A stretch of 11,876 nucleotides of DNA from Chitinophagales bacterium (lineage in GTDB: Bacteria; Bacteroidota; Bacteroidia; Chitinophagales; UBA2359), in contig JAHDIA010000016.1 of assembly GCA_020631035.1 (NCBI GenBank), forward strand, positions 5,907-17,782, in the 5' to 3' direction. Made by a program: the position numbers and the translations under genes. The notes beneath the pieces were generated by a model. It had not been told where the DNA came from and made no database searches. It worked only from the letters and a program-made list of their open reading frames with translations. Numbering within the stretch: position 1 is the stretch's first letter; every line of letters starts with the position of its first letter. Shown one piece after another: positions 6,532-11,876 of this stretch.

Positions 6532-7662
6532 GTGTACATGTTGAGAGTTACAAATGTTAATGCCCACATTATTCAAAAGGCAGCAGCTAAACTAGAAAGT
6601 TCTACTATAGCTAAATTTCCAAAAATCAATCATTGGATTAATGGAGAGGCATTTCCTACATTAAACCAACTTATAAAACTAGCGAAAGCATCCCATTTTC
6701 CTTTGGGTTATTTTTTTCTTGAAGAAATTCCAATAAAAGAAATAAAAATCCCACATTATAGAACCAATGCTAATACTCCTTATAAAGCTTCTGATAATTT
6801 AAAAGATACCATCCAAATAATTCAAAAACGTCAATATTGGGCAAGGGATATTTTGATAGAATGGGGAAACAAACCTTTGAAATTTGCTGGAAAGTTTAGT
6901 ATAGAATCAGATTTACAGGAAGTAGTTGATACGCTTAGGTTTATTTTAGATTTAAATCAATATTGGGCAAAGGATTTGCATAATTGGAGAGAAGCTTTAA
7001 AACTTTTAATTCAAAAAACAGAGGAGGCGGGTATTTTTGTGGTAATGAATGGGGTAGTTGATAGTAATACACATAGAAAACTAGATGTAGAAGAATTTAG
7101 GGGTTTTGTACTTTATGATGAAATTGCTCCTTTTGTATTTATAAATGGGGCAGATAGTGTATCAGGGAAAATTTTTACAATTGTCCATGAGCTGGTTCAC
7201 GTTTTGGTCGGACATAGTGCATCCTTTGATCTCAAAAAATTTATAGCATCAGATAATGATATAGAACAATTTTGTGATAGAGTAACTGCCGAGTTTCTAG
7301 TGCCTAAGGATGCCTTATTGGCACAGATTAATATATTTGACATAAAAGGTTTGGCGAGATATTTTAAAGTAAGTGAAATTGTTATTGCCAGAAGGTTATT
7401 AGACCTAGGTGAATTATCAAAAAAACAATTCCTGCACTTTTACTGGGATTATACTAAGCGACTTGAGGAGTTTAAAAAAGAAAAAAATACAAAGGGGGGG
7501 AATTTCTATAATACTGTACCCTACCGTATTAGTAAGCGTTTTTTTAAACTCGTGAATACAGCCCTTAAAAGTGAGAAAATATTGTATCGAGAAGCATTTA
7601 AACTTACAGGTCTTACATCAAGGACTTATGACAAATACTTAGAAAAGCACGGCAATGTCTGA
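6532..7662 (+). CDS. HTH domain / ImmA-IrrE family (COG2856) zinc metallopeptidase, TA-like module
   Basis: The 376-residue frame opens with GTG at 6532. ATG at 6538 (MLRVTNVNAH...) is the more likely start because family members begin at this point. Residues about 10-65 form an XRE-like helix-turn-helix region ending in the family signature GEAFPTLNQLIKLAKA and PLGYFFL. The ImmA/IrrE peptidase domain spans about 150-300. Its zinc motif is HELVH (H219, E220, H223, counted from GTG) and the third ligand is probably E254 in TAEFLVP. The C-terminus (about 325-376) has the YRISKRFFKLVNTAL...YREAFKLTGL pattern common in HTH-COG2856 proteins. Relatives act as metalloproteases that regulate mobile elements or stress responses, or as antitoxin-like partners. 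Here it overlaps the PIN-like gene by eight bases, so the pair is translationally coupled and it is likely the antitoxin/regulator. A G7 tract (7494-7500) precedes the C-terminal segment. One sampled line (6661-6720) is about 30% GC, against 45% for one line of the neighbouring dehydrogenase gene. Confidence 0.9.
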   Translation: MYMLRVTNVNAHIIQKAAAKLESSTIAKFPKINHWINGEAFPTLNQLIKLAKASHFPLGYFFLEEIPIKEIKIPHYRTNANTPYKASDNLKDTIQIIQKRQYWARDILIEWGNKPLKFAGKFSIESDLQEVVDTLRFILDLNQYWAKDLHNWREALKLLIQKTEEAGIFVVMNGVVDSNTHRKLDVEEFRGFVLYDEIAPFVFINGADSVSGKIFTIVHELVHVLVGHSASFDLKKFIASDNDIEQFCDRVTAEFLVPKDALLAQINIFDIKGLARYFKVSEIVIARRLLDLGELSKKQFLHFYWDYTKRLEEFKKEKNTKGGNFYNTVPYRISKRFFKLVNTALKSEKILYREAFKLTGLTSRTYDKYLEKHGNV

Positions 7663-8161
7663 AGTTGTAGATAAATATCTTTTGGATGCAAATGTATTTA
7701 TTGAGGCATCAAGGCGTTATTATGACTTTGCTTTTGCTGAGCCCTTTTGGAACTTTCTTATAATTAAAGCACAGTTTGGATCTATTCATACCATTGATAA
7801 AGTCTATGATGAAATAGTTATAGGGACTGATCAACTGGCAGTTTGGATGAGAGATAAGTTCCAAGATTTTTGCCACTCAAGCCAGACTTCGGAGATTCTG
7901 TATCAATATTCGAGTTTGGTGAATAATGTTCAAGCAAATGAACAGTATACTCAATCTGCTAAAGATGAGTTTATGGAACCCAATAATGCTGATACTTGGT
8001 TACTGGCTTATGCATTAGAGCATAATTATACCATTGTTACTCACGAAGTGCCAAATCCTTCTATAAAAAAGAAAGTTCCTATTCCAAATGTGTGTTTAGA
8101 ATGTGATATGCATTACTGTAATACATTTGAAATGTTGAAGGGCTTGAATTTTTCTTTTTAA
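7655..8161 (+). CDS. DUF4411 family PIN-like protein, putative toxin nuclease
   Basis: The 168-residue protein matches what I know of DUF4411: LLDANVFIEA at the N-terminus, RYYDFAFAEPFW, a central VYDEI, then DTWLLAYALEHNYTIVTHE and a C-terminal NTFEMLKGL. The acidic residues expected for a PIN-type metal site are present: D11, E53 (with D52) and D113, with E131 as another candidate. PIN proteins are usually Mg/Mn-dependent ribonucleases, and in type II toxin-antitoxin systems they cleave RNA and stop growth. Activity for this family is inferred, not seen. The start codon lies inside the last codons of the HTH-peptidase gene (eight-base overlap), and no promoter of its own is visible. All candidate catalytic residues are intact, so the gene does not look decayed. 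Confidence 0.88.
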   Translation: MSEVVDKYLLDANVFIEASRRYYDFAFAEPFWNFLIIKAQFGSIHTIDKVYDEIVIGTDQLAVWMRDKFQDFCHSSQTSEILYQYSSLVNNVQANEQYTQSAKDEFMEPNNADTWLLAYALEHNYTIVTHEVPNPSIKKKVPIPNVCLECDMHYCNTFEMLKGLNFSF

Positions 8162-8166
8162 TTAAT

Positions 8167-8201
8167 AAAAAAGGACATTCCTTTTGGTAAGAAATGTCCT
8201 T
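8167..8201 (-). terminator. Hairpin between convergent genes, terminator for the leftward gene
   Basis: AAGGACATT (8171-8179) pairs perfectly with AATGTCCTT (8193-8201) around a 13-base loop. On the - strand the stem is followed by a T-rich tail (complement of A-rich 8164-8170), so it should end transcription from the gene with stop codon at 8307, about 105 bases away. It also lies nine bases after the PIN-like gene's stop, but on the + strand no T tract follows, so + strand termination would be less efficient. Confidence 0.7.
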
Positions 8202-8241
8202 GTGCTTAAAAAAATCTAAAAACCCAATTAATTAAAATCTG

Positions 8242-8315
8242 TTTTTAGGATGCAAAATTTTACATCCTACTCTCTACTTTTTATCATCTTTTTAGGGCGC
8301 AAAATTTCACATCCC
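8242..8315. repeat. Imperfect 27-base direct repeat spanning a gene's 3' end
   Basis: Copies at 8242-8268 and 8289-8315 begin 47 bases apart and agree at 23 of 27 positions (TTTTTAGG, GCAAAATTT and ACATCC are shared blocks). The right copy covers the last Met codon and stop of the leftward exported protein. The left copy preserves an equivalent ATG-TAA on the - strand. The left copy is also nearly palindromic: AGGATG (8247-8252) and CATCCT (8263-8268) around an AAAATTTT centre. Confidence 0.7.
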
Positions 8316-10460
8316 TACCATCCATTTCTGAATCATCGTGTGTTTTTCATTGCTCAGGCGAATGTAATACAATCCATTTGGTAAATTAGCTCCTTCAATT
8401 GATACAGCGTTTGTTCCCGCTACTAGCTCAATGGTGTATGCTTCCAATAATTTCCCTTCCATATTAAGCAATTGGTAATACAACTGTGTTCGTCTACTAG
8501 CATTGATGTGTAATGTGCTGTTGTCACTTGTCGGATTGGGATACAAGGATGCAATTTCCAAACCATTGAGGGCATCACATTTATTTATCTCCACAACATT
8601 GCTTGCTTGTACTTTCGGATTTTGAGTATTGAGTATCTGTAAACGATAATAAACCTTACAATCCTTTACTTGACGGTCTAAGTAGGTATGTGTACCGACT
8701 TGATAACGATTCTGAGTGATGTGTTTTTCATAAATACTTTCAAAGTTTTGTCCATCCAAAGAGCGTTCCAACACAAAATAACTACCCACTTCCTCAAAAG
8801 CAGTAGACCATTTTAGTTCATTCCCTTTAGAACTATTTTGTGCTTCAAATGATAAGAGTTCTACCGACAAGCTAGATCTACAATCTACCAAACTCAATAG
8901 CATATCTTGGACACAACTATCCGCTACATCACTAATCGAAATTTGATAACCCGTCAAATATGGAAAGACATCCGTTACCAAATTATAAATACCCATCTCA
9001 TCAGTTGTAATTTCAAAAATAGAATCAATGGGTTCTGTAAAGTCGATGTAATAATTGCTATTGGCATCCCCTAAAATAGAAATCAAGAGTCTATAACTTT
9101 CATCGTCTTGGCAATAGGTCTCTACTACTGTCTCAAAGCAATTGGAGGTGTCAGGAGCTTTGAGTTCAACATCTACAGTATAAGAACACCTATTGTCTAA
9201 GGTAATGGTCGCAGTGTAAGTACCTACTCCCAGATTGTCTCTTATAAATTCTCCTTGTTGTGGATCGTCTTCCGCTAGGTCTTCCCAATGAATGTCTACT
9301 AAATCCAAATAGACAAAGTATTCGTACCAACGATATTCATTGTCAATCAACTCCCAGAGTATTTCAATACTTCCATCGGTACTTGTCTCATTCATTGGAT
9401 TTGTAGGGCTTATACCAATAATGCACAATTCTTTACCAGGAACATCAAAGGATTTAAATCTTTTACATCCATTGTTGTCGGTAATCTCTACAAAGTAACT
9501 TTCTAGAATAGTAGGATATTGGTAAAAGTATTGTGTAGAGTTGAGTCTTTTACTAGGGGCAAGACTATCAATAGAATAACCTGTACCAATTACATTGCCA
9601 TACCAATCGTACCATACAATGTTCTCGGCTGGCACCTCTTCCTCTAGTTCAATGCCAATCGAAGCATTGTTGTTGAGAGTATCATTCAGATTTATGGAAT
9701 CACTAACTAATACATAATTATCTCCCTCTTGAAGATGTACCACCCAAAAACAATCAGCAGCTTGAATAGTTGCATTGCTAATATTGGGGGCATCCTCGTT
9801 ACTCACAAGATAGGTCGCACTAGGAATAACAGTACTAGTATTCCAACTAAAATCAGGATGATAGTAAGGATATTCATCAGGATCAACTGTATTCAAATGG
9901 TAAATACCTGCTGGGATATTCGCTAGGGTATCATTTTCTGCCAACAAATTAAATTGTGCATCTCGCCAAAAATAAAGGGGAGGTGACAAATTAAAAGTAT
10001 AGGGGGCTAGATTGTAGCTGACCCATAAATTTCCGTCACTTGACCCACAACTGGGCGCAGTAATCTGTTGGGCAAATTCTACATAAGTAGGCAGGGTTTC
10101 CCATTCTTGGGTATATACAATTAGTGTGTCAGTACAATTTCCATTGTCAATGACGATTGTAGAGAAAGTATCTTGGCAAGATAATTCCAAGTGTTGACTT
10201 CCTGAATTTTGGTAAGGAACAACAGTACTATCTATAGCTACGCCATCAACCAAAAAAACAAAATTGCTATCTGTATCATCCCAATTGGTAATGAACAATG
10301 GAAATAAAAAATGATTCCCACTTGAATCACAAGCTCCCCATTCTGGATATGCTTCAAAAGGGCAATTCCCCCTCACAGGACTAATAAAAGAAGTCAACAA
10401 CAATAGTAAAACAACTGCCTCCCAAAATAAAAATACTTTACAGTGTTGATTTGAATACAT
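8307..10460 (-). CDS. Large exported protein with T9SS type A sorting domain
   Basis: The 717-residue product has an N-terminal signal segment with a long hydrophobic core (VVLLLLLTSFISPVRG, about 16-31). The middle contains loosely repeated Ig-like modules with paired cysteines, such as APSCGSSDGNLWVS (about 130-150) and NPMNETSTDGSIEILW further on. These resemble modules of SprB-type adhesins, but I did not find close repeats. Residues about 532-625 (SVELLSFEAQ ... YYRLQILN) form the beta-sandwich module that often precedes sorting domains. The last 80 residues (from LYPNPTSDN to IQKWMVGM) are a typical T9SS type A domain. The protein is therefore probably secreted or surface-anchored; its ligand is unknown. 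A weak promoter candidate on the - strand is CATTTTTG (complement of 10497-10504) with TTG 17-20 bases upstream. It stands alone and converges with the TA-like module. Confidence 0.9.
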   Translation of the reverse strand: MYSNQHCKVFLFWEAVVLLLLLTSFISPVRGNCPFEAYPEWGACDSSGNHFLFPLFITNWDDTDSNFVFLVDGVAIDSTVVPYQNSGSQHLELSCQDTFSTIVIDNGNCTDTLIVYTQEWETLPTYVEFAQQITAPSCGSSDGNLWVSYNLAPYTFNLSPPLYFWRDAQFNLLAENDTLANIPAGIYHLNTVDPDEYPYYHPDFSWNTSTVIPSATYLVSNEDAPNISNATIQAADCFWVVHLQEGDNYVLVSDSINLNDTLNNNASIGIELEEEVPAENIVWYDWYGNVIGTGYSIDSLAPSKRLNSTQYFYQYPTILESYFVEITDNNGCKRFKSFDVPGKELCIIGISPTNPMNETSTDGSIEILWELIDNEYRWYEYFVYLDLVDIHWEDLAEDDPQQGEFIRDNLGVGTYTATITLDNRCSYTVDVELKAPDTSNCFETVVETYCQDDESYRLLISILGDANSNYYIDFTEPIDSIFEITTDEMGIYNLVTDVFPYLTGYQISISDVADSCVQDMLLSLVDCRSSLSVELLSFEAQNSSKGNELKWSTAFEEVGSYFVLERSLDGQNFESIYEKHITQNRYQVGTHTYLDRQVKDCKVYYRLQILNTQNPKVQASNVVEINKCDALNGLEIASLYPNPTSDNSTLHINASRRTQLYYQLLNMEGKLLEAYTIELVAGTNAVSIEGANLPNGLYYIRLSNEKHTMIQKWMVGM

Positions 10461-10630
10461 CGTCTTGAGTTTTGTAGTTTTTGAATTTTTCTACTACAAA
10501 AATGCACTCAAAACAAACAGACAACAAGAACAAAATGTCTAAATTGTCTAAAGAAAAATAAAACTAAATCTATTGATTATCAGATTGTTGTATTTGATTT
10601 TGTCCAATGAAAACTCGATGCTTGGCATTT

Positions 10631-11056
10631 TTAAAAGATTTTCCCCACCATCTGCCCATGCTGTGCAATCAAAGGAGGAAGTTGTCTCAAATTGACCCAA
10701 CTATAATCAAACACCAAATCTTGGTCTTCCCCTGTTCCCGTAACAATGTGTCGAAAATGCTCAAGACTTTCACCTCTAAACCGAAGCTGATAAAAGTAAC
10801 GGTGGTGAATCTCGTCTTTTTGCTTTGCCCAATACATTTTATGCCCCAAATACCGAATGTCACTAAAGACAGTCAATCCCGATTCTTCCTCAATTTCTCG
10901 TTTTAGAGCGGCGACGTGATTCTCTCCAATTTCTACCGTTCCTGCTGGAACCTGAATGCCCGCTTCAGGATAATCTCTATGCTTAAAAACCAGTAATTCA
11001 GTAGCCTCATTTTTTCCCCTAGTGATATAGGCAAATACTTTATTTTTACATTTCAT
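10631..11056 (-). CDS. NUDIX hydrolase
   Basis: This 141-residue protein contains a complete Nudix box, G-x5-E-x7-R-E-I-x-E-E-x-G-L: G39, E45, R53, E54, E57, E58, G60, L61. Preceding it is GIQVPAGTVE, the usual beta-strand lead-in. Nudix enzymes hydrolyse nucleoside diphosphates linked to another group, using Mg at the REUxEE glutamates. The substrate cannot be assigned from this sequence, but the length is typical of small housecleaning or nucleotide-sugar Nudix enzymes, and the protein should be cytosolic. It lies 48 bases after the stop of another leftward gene, but a terminator overlaps the end of that gene, so co-transcription is likely partial at best. No convincing terminator follows it; ATGC-TTG-GCAT near 10619-10629 is too short. 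The start MKCKNK is the only ATG before the conserved domain. Confidence 0.92.
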   Translation of the reverse strand: MKCKNKVFAYITRGKNEATELLVFKHRDYPEAGIQVPAGTVEIGENHVAALKREIEEESGLTVFSDIRYLGHKMYWAKQKDEIHHRYFYQLRFRGESLEHFRHIVTGTGEDQDLVFDYSWVNLRQLPPLIAQHGQMVGKIF

Positions 11057-11095
11057 TTGCTTTCAATTTTCAGATAGCATCTAACTCTCTTCCAC

Positions 11096-11131
11096 AAAAA
11101 AATGTCAAAAATTGATAAACACATTTTTGAC
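11096..11131 (-). terminator. Terminator overlapping the stop codon of the upstream leftward gene
   Basis: GTCAAAAA (11104-11111) pairs perfectly with TTTTTGAC (11124-11131). On the - strand the stem leads, after AT/TA bases, into a T7 run (complement of 11096-11102). The stop codon at 11105-11107 lies within the stem, so ribosomes finishing the gene would cover the hairpin. This could couple termination to translation and vary expression of the NUDIX gene just downstream. Confidence 0.6.
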
Positions 11132-11623
11132 TGTATGGATACCATCAACTCGTTCTAAATATGCTACGTCAATGGTATTGCCATCAATCCATTGAGCATT
11201 TTTAATGTATTGATTTTGTTCCAATCTAAAGGTTTGGGAACGAAACTTTTTTAAATCTGTCACAACAATTTTATCACTAAAAATCTCCATCAACTGACCA
11301 TAAGCAAAGCGGTTGCCAATAAATTTAATTGTAGAAAGTCCACACTGATTCAATTCAATTATTTTGGGATTGGGTGGAACAATTAATCTAGCTCTTGCCT
11401 CAACAGGAATATAGCAAATACCTGTTTCTTCATCTTCTAGTTGCCACTCTTTGATTTCAAAATTGATGTAGTGCCAATTGCCTCCAAAAAGCAAGCGGTT
11501 AATAGTTTTACCTTTATATTTAACTTTGAGCTTCCACAACATACGTCCATTGTTGGGTTCATCTACTCCTACAAAATGTACTTCCAGTTCTTTGTTGATG
11601 GAGTATTTTGGTTTGGGTAACAT
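11105..11623 (-). CDS. Hypothetical protein, unrecognised family
   Basis: The 172-residue protein shows no signal peptide, membrane segment or catalytic motif that I recognise. It is rich in alternating hydrophobic and charged residues (for example LEVHFVGVDE, LWKLKVKYKGK, KIIELNQCGL, KFRSQTFRLEQNQ), suggesting a mostly beta, cytosolic protein. The reading frame looks real: the codon pattern is even, it begins with a good ATG 250 bases from the window end, and it has its own terminator. Gene order places it upstream of the NUDIX gene on the same strand, which may reflect a functional link or only proximity. No function is proposed. Confidence 0.7.
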   Translation of the reverse strand: MLPKPKYSINKELEVHFVGVDEPNNGRMLWKLKVKYKGKTINRLLFGGNWHYINFEIKEWQLEDEETGICYIPVEARARLIVPPNPKIIELNQCGLSTIKFIGNRFAYGQLMEIFSDKIVVTDLKKFRSQTFRLEQNQYIKNAQWIDGNTIDVAYLERVDGIHTVKNVFINF

Positions 11624-11876
11624 AGGAAGGATATAGATTTAAAAATCATCGTGGCTTTGTTGAAGGTTTAAATTTACAACTCACAATTAAATTTGCGCAG
11701 GACGAAGCGGATGGATGAACACTTGTACGAAGCCCAAAACATGCGCCCGATAACCAGACCAAGACGTAGCCTAGTATCACACACATTGCACAAAAGAAAT
11801 AGTTATTAGGTAATTAAGTTTTGTTTTTATTAAAATCTAAATGGGCATTCTGTATAGCCTCGCCCCTCGCTCCTGA
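11624..11876. other. Terminal intergenic region with dispersed repeats
   Basis: No gene is supported up to the window edge. CTCACAATTA (11680-11689) is the inverted counterpart of the ATTGTGAG string after the first gene. GCAGGACGAAGCGGATGG... (11697-11720) and GGCATTCTGTATA (11844-11856) match elements at 1934-1959 and 1863-1875. CGCCCGAT (11744-11751) matches ATCGGGCG at 6391-6398 in reverse. The last bases hold an imperfect doubled GCGAGG-like string. No Bacteroidota-type promoter for the leftward gene at 11623 was found. Confidence 0.55.
11697..11720 (+). repeat. Dispersed repeat, copy 2 (GAAGCGGATGGATGAAC family)
   Basis: The 17 bases at 11704-11720 match 1943-1959 with one difference, and GCAGG precedes both. 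The copy sits just beyond an AATTGTGAG-type string in inverted orientation, as does copy 1, which suggests that the two strings belong to a larger decayed interspersed repeat. Confidence 0.65.

Noticed and set aside
6530..6544. ATG at 6530 as start of the HTH-peptidase gene
   Set aside because: It is in another frame and reaches TGA after four codons. GTG 6532 or, better, ATG 6538 opens the real frame.
8247..8268. Near-palindrome as a terminator
   Set aside because: There is no T tract after it on either strand; the hairpin at 8171-8201 is the better terminator.
1..11876. tRNA, rRNA, insertion sequence or integrase gene
   Set aside because: No cloverleaf, rRNA-like stretch, transposase or integrase motif was found on either strand.

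Overview
The window looks like chromosomal DNA from a member of the Bacteroidota, most probably a marine or Saprospiria-like lineage. Three signs support this. Two large exported proteins end in type IX secretion (T9SS) type A sorting domains. Two intergenic regions carry matches to the Bacteroidota promoter (TTTG/TTG, spacer, TAnnTTTG). The DNA is AT-rich with almost no Shine-Dalgarno sites. The exact genus cannot be read from the sequence.

Layout: 1-173 holds a strong stem-loop, probably the terminator of a gene outside the window. 174-1787 (+) encodes an exported repeat protein with a T9SS sorting domain and a G8 homopolymer tract. 1788-2231 is a long intergenic stretch with GC-rich dispersed repeats and a terminator for the next gene. 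2232-3917 (-) encodes a secreted M43 (pappalysin-family) zinc protease without a recognisable sorting domain. 3918-4294 is a divergent promoter region. 4295-6109 (+) encodes a ~600-residue acyl-CoA dehydrogenase followed by a clear terminator. 6110-6531 is a repeat-rich intergenic region ending in a good promoter. 6532-8161 (+) is a two-gene, translationally coupled module: an HTH/ImmA-IrrE metallopeptidase and a DUF4411 PIN-like nuclease, the arrangement of a toxin-antitoxin-like system. 8307-10460 (-) encodes a large exported T9SS protein. 10631-11056 (-) is a NUDIX hydrolase and 11105-11623 (-) an unrecognised protein. 11624-11876 is intergenic with more dispersed repeats.

The genes are not one pathway. 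The window mixes surface or secreted proteins, one fatty-acid oxidation enzyme, one TA-like module and a NUDIX gene. The most interesting signals are (a) a short dispersed repeat, core GAGCYTGYCGA, whose flanking arms differ between copies yet stay complementary, (b) poly-G tracts in two genes where a one-base slip in either direction causes truncation, (c) the HTH-peptidase/PIN-like pair, and (d) duplication of a gene's 3' end including its stop codon. I see no wholly new multi-gene system that I could defend.
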